Below, piece by piece: positions 20,152 to 32,505 of a stretch of 64,000 nt of DNA. Positions within the stretch are counted from its first letter, which is position 1. Each line of letters starts with the position of its first letter. This stretch comes from Stentor coeruleus (taxonomy: Eukaryota; Ciliophora; Heterotrichea; Heterotrichida; Stentoridae), in contig MPUH01000063.1 of assembly GCA_001970955.1 (NCBI GenBank), forward strand, positions 1-64,000. Direction: 5' to 3'. A program made the position numbers and the translations under genes. The notes beneath the pieces are model-generated. The model was not told where the DNA came from. It saw only the letters and a program-made list of their open reading frames with translations, and searched no databases.

Positions 20152-23100
20152 GAAAGCTTGAATATTTATAAATAAGTATTATGGAAATACGCAGAAAGCA
20201 ATAGTTTTATAGAATTTTGAGATGTAATTTTGCTTATAGAGTAGCTTCTTGTAATAAAGAATATGATGAATTTTGTGTTTTGTTGTTTAAGAAAAGGAAA
20301 TTTATATTTTTTTCCTATTAGGCTATATTGGGCTAATAGCTAATTAAGTGCAGTTTAGATATATAAGATTTTAATAGTTTTTATAGAATACCGTTTATTT
20401 TATATATATTTTATCGTAGACTTGAGAATATGATTTTTGCATGCAATTTGATGTTTCGTTTATATGTAGGCTAATATAAAGAATATCTTATGGAAGATTA
20501 TATGTAAAGCATTAATGCTATCCATGTTTAAGCTGAATTATAGGTAAATAATTTCTGCTAAAAGTCATTTATTAGATAAATAATGTAAAGTGTTATAAAA
20601 AATATAATAATCGTTTTGCCATTTACCTTTAAGCGGTTTGGTATATTTTTTTACAATACTCTTCAAGTTATTAGTTTTTTGCAAGAGATTCTATTTCTGA
20701 ATAAGAATAAAACTATTTATCGATTTAAAATTTAGAGTTAGGCTCATTATTTTATAATAATTGAATCAACTCATTTGGTTTTCAGACTAATTTTTATTTT
20801 TCATTTGCATCATTATTTTGTCTTTCGCATGCAGATATTAATGATTGAATCAGCTCATAAAATATATAAAATTCATGAATATACATGGAATCTAAGAAGG
20901 TTTTGATTAACTATGAAATGTCTAGGTTTGAAAGTAGGACAAGAAGGCCTTTGATAATTTACAGATAATCTCTTATTTTTCTTACAACTTTTATAGAATT
21001 GCTACCAACAAAGTTCCATTTTATTATAGTTCTCATGACTTCAAAACTTTTTTATAATACTTTTCAGTTTTCAGCTTAGTTCTCCATTATTTATTTTATA
21101 ATAAACTGCGGGCTCCAATTTTCACCTTTATATCTTATTATAAATACTAGTTTTATTCAATAAAACTTTATTTCAATATAAAAATTAACTTAGAACAACT
21201 AAAATACTATAAAAAATGTTGTAAATATCATTCCAAATAATATAAAGCAGCCTATAAGTTCTTTTGTCAAATCAACTCTTGAAAGCTACTCCTTCGTAAT
21301 ATTATATATCCTTAGTAATTTATAAATTTCTTATATTTAAATATAAATTGTTAAAATCTAAAGACACTTTTTAAGTAATTCCACAATACTTTTATTAAAT
21401 GAAATCTTGTCAATAAATTCGTCTTTTCTAAGCTTTTTTCGAATTTGCTATTAACTTGCTTTATTTTAATTTTGCCTATTCTACCCTCATATATATAAAT
21501 TTGAGACTTATATAAGTTATATTATGATTTCAAAAAATTTCATTACTTTTTTTAAGTCTTAAGAAAGAGTTATTAAATGTGTTTGCAAAAAAGTTTTGAT
21601 TTTTCTTTGATTTTTTGATCTTGTCACTATGGTTGATATGATATATTCTGTATATTTTTATGGTAAAGTAGAAACATTTACTATATGAGATTAGCTTTTT
21701 TAACATCTCTGTTGAGCTTTTCTATATCAAACTTCATGAGTTTGGCGATGATAAAAGTATTTGCTAATTTTGTAAATCTTTAAGTGAATCATCCATGCTG
21801 CTAAAAACTTTTAACTTTCTCTACAATTTCTATGCTATATAAAAGAATCCTTTTATTCTCCATCATACTTAGAATTTCATATTCAACCAGCTCAAAAATT
21901 ATCCCAGTGATTTACCCTGCAAATCTATCATCATCATAAGACCCCAACATGTATCAACTTTTGTAAAAATAATGAAAAGCTAAATAATAAATAAACAAAA
22001 TCGAAATGTAAAACAAGCTTCTACAACTTGTAGAATTAAGCACCTTACTAAGCTTAGAAATTTCACCTCATTTAAAAGGCACTTTAAATTTATACTTTTT
22101 AAATAGGCATGCTTTAAATATTAAAACAATTATATGTGTCTTTAAATTATGTTAATAACCCAATATTCCACTGTTATTAAAAAAATAATTGTTCTAATGC
22201 TTATTATTAAAAAGTAATATTTTGATTTCTAAATTTTTCAATATAGTCTGTGTAACAATATCATTCTTAGTATAAAGCGTTAAAAGTGCGCAATGATCTT
22301 TCATTTCTTCTTTTCATAAAACTAATTTACTTTACTAGGCTAGGTTGTATTTTATCAGCAAATAATTCCATCATTTCTTCATCTTAACTTTATTCATTAT
22401 TTCTATACATCATCATTACTTTTATCAGCCCTTCTCAAATGTAATTTTATGTTTGATTGCTCATCATTCCGTGTTTTGGAATATTAACAAAATTGTTAAA
22501 GACTCAGCTTTAACTACTAATTTGATGATGATCCACTCACAGAACTTGCCTTTTTCCTTCAAATTCTAGAATTCATCTCTTTTTTGATTCATTTGCGCTC
22601 TGTTTAGATCGCATACTTAGTATGGTTTTTACTCTATTTCCAGTTATTTTCTCTAGGAATTATATGTAGTCCTCCCTTATAAAATATCACAATTTATGTG
22701 TTCGAGTCTTGAGTGTTGATGAAATAATAAAAAAATTTATATAAATATTATTATATAATACAAAGATTTAGGTTTTTGAAACTTGTCTATTATATTTGTG
22801 TAAATATAGGAATAATGTGTGAAGTCATGATAAATAGAATATCATCGAGCGAGTAATGTATAATTTTTAAGATAAGATAATGATTTTTTACGATAGAAAG
22901 TGCTGCTTATTAAAACTCTTGTTGTTATGATATAAAATATACTGCAAAGAAAACTTTCGTAAGATTTAGGGGTAAATTGCAAGAATGAGGAAAAGAATTA
23001 GGTTTTTTTATAAATAAGTACAGTTTTTATGAAAAAATTTGTATTAAATCCAGATATTTATACCACTTTATCTATATGATGACTTAATTGTTAAATCATT

Positions 23101-23220
23101 TTGTATATATGATGATTTCACTGTTGCATTATCATGTCATGATATTCAATTCATAGATTTTTTATTATTCACTTAAGTCTTTTGAAAAAATTTTAAATCT
23201 GCTTAGGAGTAATTTTCTTA
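20152..23220. other. long gene-free AT-rich spacer
   Basis: Three kilobases of very AT-rich DNA. G exceeds C near the left end (3' flank of the small gene). I looked for ORFs, tRNA boxes and repeats and found nothing I can support. Confidence 0.5.
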
Positions 23221-24110
23221 TATGTAATTTTTTTTTTTAAGCTTATATAAAATTAGATTTCATATATTAAGGGTCAATAAAGTGGATATAAACCATAAGA
23301 CCAACAAAGAAAATTTCGCTGTATATGACGAGATCGCTCAATTGGAATCTGACCAATCTTGGGATCATTTTAGGGAAAACTCGATTGGTGTATTTGTAAA
23401 CTGAAGTGATTATTTGAGATTTCTAGATAAAAATTACTTGTAAAGGATGATCTGGTCTTTTTTCTAGCTTGCTAAAAGATCTTAGTATTTGTCGCATCAC
23501 CATATTAGTCTATGAGTATATTCAAGTGTATATTTTTCTGATATGGTAAAATTCTAAGAGTAAAGGCAAATTTTATTTCTAAGCCTTGTTGATCATGAAG
23601 ATTTTAAATAATAATTTCAGAATAGATATTAAGAGCATGTGGAAAACTAAAATTCTGGAAAAATCTAAGAATTTTCGAAAAGAAATAATAATTCTAGGGA
23701 TTGTTAGAATAGATAAATTTGATGATTAAGGTGAAAATCTATTCACTTTTTGTATAAGATTTCTAAGGGTGAGATGATTGGAAATGTAACCAATTTTATT
23801 AGTTTAACAGGATAGGAGTTTAGACTTTTATATTAATAAAAAATTATGCAAATTGGTTTGAGGGACTATAAAATATTATTAGAGCATTCTTTATGAGTTT
23901 ATTCTTGTCCAAATTGAGTCGGTATGTCAGCTTGGAAAAATATCAATATTAAAGCCAAATTTCTTGCAAATCAAAAATTCAAGGGAAAAGCAATTCATAA
24001 AATCAAGCAACCATTCGCACTCACTATTTCTCTAAGGAGCTTTATCCTTTCAGAGACAAATGAAATTTTTCAAAAAGGGTGAAACTGATAAAAGGCTAAC
24101 AGCTTAATTT
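23221..24110 (+). other. unidentified coding-like tract, many stops
   Basis: The + strand is less AT-rich than its surroundings. One frame has open runs of about 40-55 codons, for example around NHKTNKENFAVYDEIAQLES near 23290 and NIKAKFLANQKFKGKAIHK near 23960. Stops break it repeatedly, and their density over the whole tract is about what chance predicts, so this is weak evidence. It may be a decayed gene or element of unknown family. No homology recognised. Confidence 0.25.
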
Positions 24111-24383
24111 AATTACTGGTTAAATTACATTGAAGATTGGGCAAATATCAGCTATATTAGCATCAAAACAGAGTTAGAAAAGTAAAATTTCTTCAATGAT
24201 TTGATATAATTTTTTATATCACCACAAATATTTTAAATAAATTCTCAAAAAAGTTTCATCAATGCAAGAAAATCAAAATTACATCACATTCAAAATAATT
24301 AAGTATATAATTCGTGCTGATTAGGCAAAAAACACAGCATTTTTATGATGATTAATATAAACCAACATAATTTTTACTTATAA

Positions 24384-25298
24384 ATGGAAATTAAAACTGG
24401 CAAAGTATGGACGTTACAAGTATTTTCTAAATAGGAGGATTTGGCATTGATAGACTTAATGAATACAGTCGGCTGCAAAAGGTGGACGAAAATTAGTGAA
24501 GAAATGTCAAAGAAATACGGTATTTTGAATCGGTCACCTAAACAATGTAGAGATAGGTGGGTCAACAATATTGACCCAGCTATAATAAAAGAAATCTGGA
24601 CAAAGGAAGAAGATGATATTTTATTTGATAAACACAGTATATATGGAAACAAGTGGTGCAAAATATCGAAATTTCTACAAAGGAGGTGCGGGAATTCGAT
24701 TAAAAATCGTTTTTATAGCATAGTTCGTGTGAACCTTAGAAAGTACAATAAAAATATTCCAGAAGAATATCAACTTAAAGGCAGCTTAAAATCTCTTTTA
24801 AAAGTCAAAAATATTAGAGATATTTTAGTTAAGAGACCTGAAAATCAAGATAGTAATGATGAAGCACAAGCCTTAAATGAAATTCATGATGAATCAATAT
24901 TTTTTATTAACAGTAACAATCATCTTAACGAAGAATTTATGTATCCAAATTATGTGAGCATTATCAAAAATGATACAAATGATTTTGAAGCAAAATATCA
25001 AAATTTACTCTCGGCAGAAATAAAATTCGATAATAGACAATTGGCAAATAATCTTGAATCAGATCAAAATCAGAATGATGCAAACACAGTTAGAAATATA
25101 TTCAGAGTTTTTTTGAGAAATGAAAAAAATAAGCGTTTGAAAGATAATAAAAAAAAATCAAAAGAGCCTGGAGGCATGGTAAATGAGATTAACACGTTTT
25201 ATAAAGGGTTGTTTAGCAGTACTGAAAAATCACAGGAGATATTTTCAAAGTTTGGAAGCAACATGATTTTACCATTTATCGATTTCTCATGTCCCTAA
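24384..25298 (+). CDS. R2R3 MYB DNA-binding protein 1
   Basis: A 299-residue protein after a 15-nt intron at 24420-24434. Exon 1 is 12 codons (Trp at codon 9); exon 2 begins at ED. Two MYB repeats follow: R2 with Trp9, KRWTKI and the DRWVN Trp after SPKQCR, then R3 with IWTKEEDD, NKWCKI and NSIKNRFYSIVRVNLR. Such R2R3 proteins bind DNA in the nucleus. The C-terminus is longer and more Asn-rich than in its four relatives, and its version of their shared motif is weak (RDILVKRP). It is the only member of the cluster on the + strand. Start ATG at 24384; the frame before the intron would otherwise end at TAG in the intron. Confidence 0.9.
24420..24434 (+). other. 15-nt intron in MYB 1
   Basis: GTATTTTCTAAATAG with A at position 10. 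It follows codon 12, the same place as in the other four MYB genes. Confidence 0.9.
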
Positions 25299-25438
25299 GT
25301 TCATAGTAAAATTTATCAATATAAATTTTATAAACTCTAGTTAACTTTCTTATATCTAATATAAACTTAACAAAACTATATACCATATAAGGGCACAAAT
25401 ATTGAAAATATATATCCATATTGTATATAATAAATTAA

Positions 25439-25672
25439 ATGCTTACTCAGCGTAAAAATGTTTTTCTAGATATTGACTCTGAGTCATCGACCCAGAGTAT
25501 CATAACAATAACAAACTCAAACAACAACGAAGCGTCTATGCTTTCACCTTCTATTCAAGAAGCATCGATAATTGGGTCAAATAACAATGGGTATAGAAGT
25601 TATATTTCAAGTTCTGATGCTACAATAAATGAAGGAATAACAAGGAATCAATGTACCTGCTTAATGTTTTAA
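25439..25672 (+). CDS. small Ser/Asn-rich protein with CaaX-like end
   Basis: A 77-residue ORF, 140 bases after MYB 1. It is Ser, Asn, Ile and Thr-rich and looks disordered. The last residues are TCLMF: CLMF fits a CaaX prenylation box (Phe at X favours geranylgeranylation), and a second Cys two residues earlier could be lipidated too. No family recognised. It may be chance, although composition is more gene-like than the flanks. Confidence 0.35.
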   Translation: MLTQRKNVFLDIDSESSTQSIITITNSNNNEASMLSPSIQEASIIGSNNNGYRSYISSSDATINEGITRNQCTCLMF

Positions 25673-28306
25673 TTTTCCTTATGAACTTATAGATAAAGTA
25701 ATTATTAAACGTAAAAATATCCTGGTATTTTTTGAGGAATCCTACCCATCCTGAAAATTCTTTCAACATTTCATATAAAATCAAAAAAAATAAGTTTTGT
25801 ATTGTTTTTAGGCACTGGAAATCATCATTTCATTTGCGGCATGGTTTGATTTGTATAAAATAAGCTATAAGACTTAATCATTTTCCCGAAAAGCCTCCAT
25901 TCAAAACTAAGTCATTTTTTACAGAATTTCTTGCCGCAAATCTTGCTTAAAGTAGAAATTCTTAGGATTTAACAAGTATTTTTATTATAAAAGAAGTTTA
26001 ATACGATTTATTATTACATTATGCAATGTTTAATAGAGATAATAGTTAAAGGATAATAGTTAAGGTTTAATAAGAGAATAGTCATGAAAATTTTAGAGAT
26101 GATAGAAATGCTAGAGAATATATGATGCAAACTAAAAGAAATTCACTTGAAATTATAGATAGCTTTGATTGGGATATTATGTATGGTAAATTACATTATG
26201 ATTAAACTTTCATATAAAACTTCGATAAGAATTTGTATATGCTAATTTACAGGCCCTAGTCATAGAGAAGATTAGTGAGGTTTATTTACCAGTCTATTAT
26301 ACGATATAATAAACAGTAGTGAAGATAAAGATTTCGCAAAAGGTAATAAGTTAAGTTACTTGTACTGCATAAAGGCAGAATTGATAAAGAAAATCAGGTA
26401 TGGTTATATGGTAAACTAATCTAATCTATAGGAAAATTCAATTAAACAAGTTTATATCTAATAACTTGTTTTACCTGATTTAGAATTTCGAATTTATATC
26501 TATTCAATCAAAAAATAATCTCAAATGCAATATGGAGTTCTTTATGGTAATCAATATCAGACTGTAAATCAAAGAATATAAAATTCCACGAGCTTACTAA
26601 AGAAGTAAAAATAAAAGACAGATTCTCAAGTTAAAAATGTAAGAACTAAGTAATTGATACTTCTATGCAATTATAAAAAAGCATCAATAGTCTGAATATC
26701 CAAACAGCAAGCAAAAAATATTTATCAAGTATTTAGACAATGTTAATATTGATTATTATATTAAAATCCTCATAAATTACACAAAAGTTATTATAGAAGA
26801 ATTCGCTATATTCCTTTTCATATTTTACAGATAGATATCATTGAATTGAAGAATCAAAAAGATTAGGTAAGTCTCAAATTAAAGTAAGGATTACAAGAGA
26901 TTCTGATTATTTTTTTGAGTTTGCTTTCAATAATAATCAACTAAAAGGCAATGAAGCATGACAATGCAATAAAGTAACTCCCATTTAAAATAACTAGTAA
27001 GAGTTTATTAAAATCTCTTGTAGAAAACTTTTGTATATTTTCACTGGGCTAGTCTGTGTTAAAGGGGAAAAAATATATTTTTTATGCAAAATGAAGGCAA
27101 ATGGATAGGCCTTAAATGATATGATAATAGAAAAAATTATGATTTATTAGAAACTATTGACTATTTTGAATTGATAATATAAGCAAGAGTGGGGATATTG
27201 AGTTTATCAGGAGAAATTAAAGGTATTAAAAAAATTGTAAAAATTCAATGAAGGGTTGCATTATGATTCTATTAAGATCTTTATCAGTGAAAGATATTAT
27301 AATATTACTAATTTAGGGCTTATTATGCCACCAAAGTCAATTTGATTTGAAGCAAAGCCTAGCTTATGATTAGTTGTTAGATTATTAGAAAAAAATTATA
27401 TTAATTTTAGTATTTTTGGTAACTGAAATAGTATTAAATTTATTTAGTATTCTGCTTGACTAGATTATATGCTAATTAAGAATTTTTAGGAGTGAAATTA
27501 TTATTATATCGATATTTAGGGAAAAATTATATAGAAAAAGTTTATCAGAAATTAAGCTGCAAAATATGACAACTAAGTAAAATATATATATAAATAGTTA
27601 TAGTGGCATATTTCTAGAGATAATCAAAATGGTTAAGGTTTTGGATTTATGCTACTTAAAAGTAAAATTAATTAGAAAAGAATAGAATAATGATCACTTA
27701 AGTTTCAATTAAAATTTAATAAGTTAAGCTTTACTATTAATTATTAGCACCATAATGGCTTATTTCGAAAAATAGCAACAATATATTTTTAAACGTAATT
27801 AGTATACTTAATAGCATTAAATACTTTACTGAGAAAATGAAATACTTTCACAGGCGATGCAGTTTGATATGCTGCTCATTTTAAGAAACTATAAGTTTTA
27901 GATAATAATTTAAAATCTTTTTTCGAAAATATATCCCATCCAGCGACTATTAAATAAAATAATTTACAGCCTACCTCAATCGTAAATTCGTGAACTTATT
28001 AATTTTGAAAGTATATCAATTTATCCCAATTTTTTTTAAATTCAAACCAAAATCATCTTAAAAAATTCCAAGTTTTCAAAGAATCTTAAAGTTAACCTTA
28101 CTAAATATAATGATTTTTAACCTTACCCAAAGTACGCTTTATTAAATAACCTAACTAAATATAATTATTTTCAACATTTCCCCATATACGCTTTATTAAA
28201 TTAACCTCATATAATTTTCTGACATGCATATTAAAAATATTATTTTACAAAATTCAACATGTTTAGTTCTAATACCTAACTTATTTACTACAGCCCAAAA
28301 CTAAAC
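25673..28306. other. spacer with an unidentified, heavily interrupted coding-like tract
   Basis: Between about 25980 and 28010 the + strand has several open runs of roughly 35-50 codons, mostly in one frame. Examples are RLGKSQIKVRITRDSDYFF near 26860 and ERYYNITNLGLIMPPKS near 27290. It is broken many times overall. The interrupting codons would fit Gln and Trp sites, but their number is near chance for this composition. No known protein is recognised; an old gene or mobile element is possible. The last 300 bases are C-rich, the 3' flank of MYB 2. Confidence 0.25.
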
Positions 28307-28966
28307 TTAATTATAATGATAGCTCAAAGGAAAGAGCCAATAGCACGGCAATACAGGCTCTTGAAACTGGCTTAAAATCTCATTTCTTTCAATAAATCCT
28401 TTCGTCCATAATAGATTTAGATTTTTAGGCTCATTTAATACTTCCTTGGCTTCAGAACACTCTTCTTCATTTTTCAAGACTTCTTTGAAGCTTTTATGAG
28501 TTTTTGGTAGAGTTGGCTTTACAAGAAGTTTATAATACTTTGGGGATTTTATCAAATTTGAAACTTTTCCGGAAATTCTTTTTCCAAGGGCATGATATTT
28601 GTTATATCTTCGAAGGTTTTTTCTTATCAAACTGTAAAAATGATTTTTTATAGAATTCGCTGAACGGCCTTGGAAGAATTTAGAAATAATGCTCCATTTG
28701 CATCCAAAGTTTTTATGTTTTTCTATTAAAAATGCCTCTTCTTCATCAGTCCATGGAGTTTGGTTGAGCTTTGGGTCTAAATGATTTACCCATCGGTCTC
28801 TGCATTGTTTCGGGCTTTTATAATTTGCACTATCGTCGCTATTCATCATTTCACTAATGTGGTTCCACTTTTTTGATTCATTGATTTCAATTAGATGCTT
28901 TAAAAGTTCATCCTCCTGTATATGACTTACTTTTTGCTCCCAATGTTTCACTGATCGCTTGACCAT
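28307..28966 (-). CDS. R2R3 MYB DNA-binding protein 2
   Basis: A 214-residue protein after removing a 15-nt intron (28916-28930). That intron has no in-frame stop and so is easy to miss; it would otherwise add VSHIQ between the 12th residue and ED. R2 (Trp9, KKWNHI, DRWVNHLDPKL) and R3 (PWTDEEEAF, CKWSII, NSIKNHFYSLIRKNLR) are both complete; the third R3 aromatic is Phe/Tyr. A shared C-terminal motif KYYKLLVKPTLPK follows. A nuclear DNA-binding role is inferred. Start is ATG at 28966, beginning MVK as in three of its relatives. Confidence 0.9.
   Translation of the reverse strand: MVKRSVKHWEQKVSHIQEDELLKHLIEINESKKWNHISEMMNSDDSANYKSPKQCRDRWVNHLDPKLNQTPWTDEEEAFLIEKHKNFGCKWSIISKFFQGRSANSIKNHFYSLIRKNLRRYNKYHALGKRISGKVSNLIKSPKYYKLLVKPTLPKTHKSFKEVLKNEEECSEAKEVLNEPKNLNLLWTKGFIERNEILSQFQEPVLPCYWLFPLSYHYN
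28916..28930 (-). other. 15-nt intron in MYB 2
   Basis: GTAAGTCATATACAG, A at position 10, after codon 12. It is in frame without a stop, so its call rests on position and sequence shared with the other four MYB genes. Confidence 0.8.
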
Positions 28967-30389
28967 ATATTATTATGAGTAATCAAATAAAAGATAAAAT
29001 TTTACTTTTGGCTTCATTTCCAAAAGGAACAATGATGAAATTGTAACGTTATTTTAAGTATAATATAGTAGTCGAATATTTTTATAAATATTGATTGATT
29101 AAATGCTTAAAGTGTCTTATAAAAATGTAGTATATCAAAAATTTATGCATATAATTATTATGTTAAAATTATAGATTGTTGCTTATAGTGATAAGATTTT
29201 TAGATTTAATATTCCCAAAAAATTGATAATTATGCTTTAAATACACATAAAAAAATATGCTAAAGTACTTTAATAAATTGGTCATGATTTTAAACTTTAA
29301 GAAAAATCTTACATATTTTCGATAGAAAATTCATGTATAAAATTAACTATAATTTATATAGCTTTATTAGAGGCATTTTATATTTTAAAATTTCACATCT
29401 AAAAGCTAATAGTATGTTTTTAATTAAATCAATTAATAGAGATTATAAAAAATTATCTTAAAGATATAGCCTTTACTTTTACTTTTATCGGCAGGAGTAT
29501 TAGTGATGAATAATGCATTTTTATCCAAAAAACTAAAAATCAGAAAAATTTAAGACAATATATAGCATTTTTATAATCTTATATATGATAATCATAATTA
29601 TTTTCTTATGGTACTTACATATACCCATTTAGTTATAGAGTAAGTTTGTTAAATATATTACTTTATATACTATAAATTGAAGGTAATTGCGAGATGTATG
29701 TTAAAAACTTGTAAAATGACTAAATTGAGCCTTAGAAGATAGGATTATTAGAAAATGAATTAATGATAGAATACATATGCTTCAAGATTTTTAATTGTGT
29801 TAATTTTCAAATCATCTATTATCCTATAGACATTTGTATTAGTTCCCATCTTTTATCACTACAAGCCCTTGTAGTTATATTTCATATAGCTTAAATCATT
29901 TATATTCATGATGAAAAAACATACTTTATAAAGCTTTTAGCGTTCTCTCTTAACTAATTCATATTACCCAAATAAAATATTCTTAAAATTCAAAAATTAT
30001 CCAAATATTTCAATTTTTCCCAAAATTCCAACTATTTATTACAATTCTCGTTTAAACCAAATCTAAGTTCTTAATAGTTTTTGTATTTCCAAAATGCATA
30101 TGATTTGCCATTTAAAGCTACTTTATATAAAAAAATTATATCACACAAGTAAGATATATATATATAATATAAAGCAATCCATTATGTGACTATTTTTTTT
30201 TATCTTATAATAAACCATCTCCCACTTTTAAATGGTATAACTATGATCTAAGCATATAAAATATACTAATATGTCAATCTTTACTCCTATTTTCTTACAA
30301 CTTTTAGTAATGCCTCTACTTGCCAATATATTATCTTCAGCATTCAACATTTTTTATTAATAAAATTATTATAAGGATTATAATTAATT
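28967..30389. other. gene-free spacer
   Basis: AT-rich DNA between MYB 2 and MYB 3. G exceeds C near 28970 and C exceeds G near 30250-30380, matching the 5' and 3' flanks of the two minus-strand genes. Nothing else seen. Confidence 0.5.
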
Positions 30390-31052
30390 TTAGCTAGGCA
30401 AAAACAGTGGAACAATCCAGAAGTCCATCAAGAAGTTTTTCTCATATTCAACATTAGGAAGAGTACTAAAAAAACTAAATAATTCAGGATCTTGAGTTGA
30501 AGACCCTTCATTAATTTCCTTTTTGTTTAAAGGCTTGATAAACTTTTTCTTACTTGCTTTTGAAAAGCAATTAAATTTTGGAAATCCTTTCGGAATTGTT
30601 GGCTGAACAACAAGATCTGAATATTTTTGATTTCTAAGAACCGTAGGAACATCTTCAGTAATTCTTTTTTCAATTGGAAGATTTCTGTTGTGTCTTCTGA
30701 GATTTTTTCTAATTAGGCTGTAGAAATGATTTTTAACATTGTTTGGTGATCTCCCTGGGAAAAAACGAGAGATTCGACTCCATTTATTTCCCAAGGCTTT
30801 ATACTTGTCTACTAAAAGAGCTTCGTCTTCATTAGACCATGATCTAGAACAAAGCTTCGGGTCTAATTGGTTGACCCAGCGGTCTCTGCATTGCTTGGGA
30901 GTTCTTATGGTACTTAAGTTATTCTTCGCCAGAAGCATGCTGATTTTTTTCCAGTTCTTTGCCCCAAGGCATCTTATGAGGCTTGATAATATTCTATCTT
31001 CCTAAATAAAATTCACATTTTTGTTCCAATACCTTTTTTTATCCTTAACCAT
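30390..31052 (-). CDS. R2R3 MYB DNA-binding protein 3
   Basis: A 215-residue protein after a 15-nt intron (31002-31016) whose TAG would otherwise end exon 1. Exon 1 is MVKDKKRYWNKN, 12 codons with Trp9. R2 continues EDRILSSLI...KNWKKI...DRWVNQLDPKL. R3 is SWSNEDEALL, NKWSRI and NNVKNHFYSLIRKNLR. The relatives' C-terminal motif appears as KYSDLVVQPTIPKGF. The true start is ATG at 31052; the long open frame alone begins inside R2 and would lack its first helix. Closest in layout to MYB 2. Confidence 0.9.
31002..31016 (-). other. 15-nt intron in MYB 3
   Basis: GTGAATTTTATTTAG, A at position 10, after codon 12; contains an in-frame TAG. Confidence 0.9.
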
Positions 31053-32505
31053 TTATTTATTAAGTTGGTTACAAAGTTTAATGCAAAAGATAAATTTAAG
31101 TAGAAATTCAGTTGATTTACTTTAGAAAATGAATTGAAAATTATAGTTTTATGAATAAGATAGTTTATTAGAGGGATTAAATTGGATTATAGGAAATTTA
31201 AATAAATATGCTTAAGTTTTGTAGTTTGAAAATTTACTTAAACTATGAAAAAATATACCTATTTAGTTTTTTCAAGATATGATTAAAGGAGATGAGATTT
31301 CAGCTTTTATATTAAGAAGCATCAATAGGGTGGAGAAAATGATCAGCAAAAGTGATCCTTAAATTACTCTAAATTATTTACTGGCAGAGAAGTAGAATCT
31401 GATTATTATACTAGTAATCAATTTTTTTAAATGAAGTCTAAAGAAATGATTATAAATCTAAAGGAAACTAGAAATAAAAAGTTAAATGAAATATGAATAC
31501 TGTTTTTCATATGCATATGTGACTAGGAATAAATTAGATGTGATACTGTTAGCTGCAAACATGATAGGATTGAAGTCTGAGCACCGTAAGGAAAATATTG
31601 TTATAAGTCATTTAGTTAAGGCTTTATGGGTTTTTATTTTCTCAGTAACCAAAGCCTTGTCTGAATACTTTACCAAGATTTTATTAGCATAGCTTAACTT
31701 TGAAAAATATTTTTAGAGTTAATACATGCTAACTATATTAATACTTTCATTTTACAATTTCTTCTAAAAATCAAAAAATATACATTGTAAATTTACACCT
31801 TAAACTAAATATACACTTTTTGATCTTTATTTTACCCCCAAAAACTTATAAAAATACTCTAAATTATAGCTTGGCTTGTTGAATTTCTAAAAATCCCTAC
31901 AATTTCCATCAAATTTATAAATTTTTAAGAGAGTTATTAGACATTTTATAATAATCTTTATACATTTAGATGATATGCAAGTTTATAATTGTATTTTTTT
32001 TAATTTCACTTGATTTTAAACATACTTCCATGTAATATTAGATATTTTCCTTATTTCCTCAAATGAATATTCTACTATAAATCTAATCTTGGAAGAAAAT
32101 TTAATTTATATCACACAGATATTTATGAAAATGTTTATTCATAATATAAATTTGACTTTAAATGCAAATTAATCGAATTAACTCCTATCTGAAACCTTTT
32201 ATTTAATTATTATATGTGCTTAGGAAATAAATTTTCGAAATTTGGATTTAAATTATTACACTTTGATGCTAAATCCTTTAATATTTCTTTATAATGTTAA
32301 AAAGGAACAAAGTTATAAATTAAAATATAATTGCATTTGAGTTTTTGATCAAGAATATTAGGAGATCATAATAATTGTTTATTACTGTTATTAAAGTTTA
32401 ACATATAAAAATAATTAAGCATACTTTTCAATTACCCACAATGAAAAAAACCTAAAATAATAACTTTTTACTATAAATCATTAATTAAAAACAACTTACT
32501 TGTTC
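31053..32505. other. spacer with a possible small ORF
   Basis: AT-rich DNA between MYB 3 and MYB 4. At 31486-31692 (+) there is a 68-codon ATG-started ORF (EYCFSYAYVTRNKLDVILLA early on) that is less AT-rich than its flanks, with a shorter open run just upstream near 31280. No family recognised; it may be a remnant or chance. The DNA near 32400-32505 is C-rich, the 3' flank of MYB 4. Confidence 0.3.

Noticed and set aside
22690-22715. GTTCGAGTC, like a tRNA B box
   Set aside because: No A box or cloverleaf can be formed upstream.
23221-28010. Genes using a code where all three stops are sense (Condylostoma-like)
   Set aside because: With no stops every frame is open and looks protein-like; other frames looked as good, and neighbouring genes clearly use standard stops.
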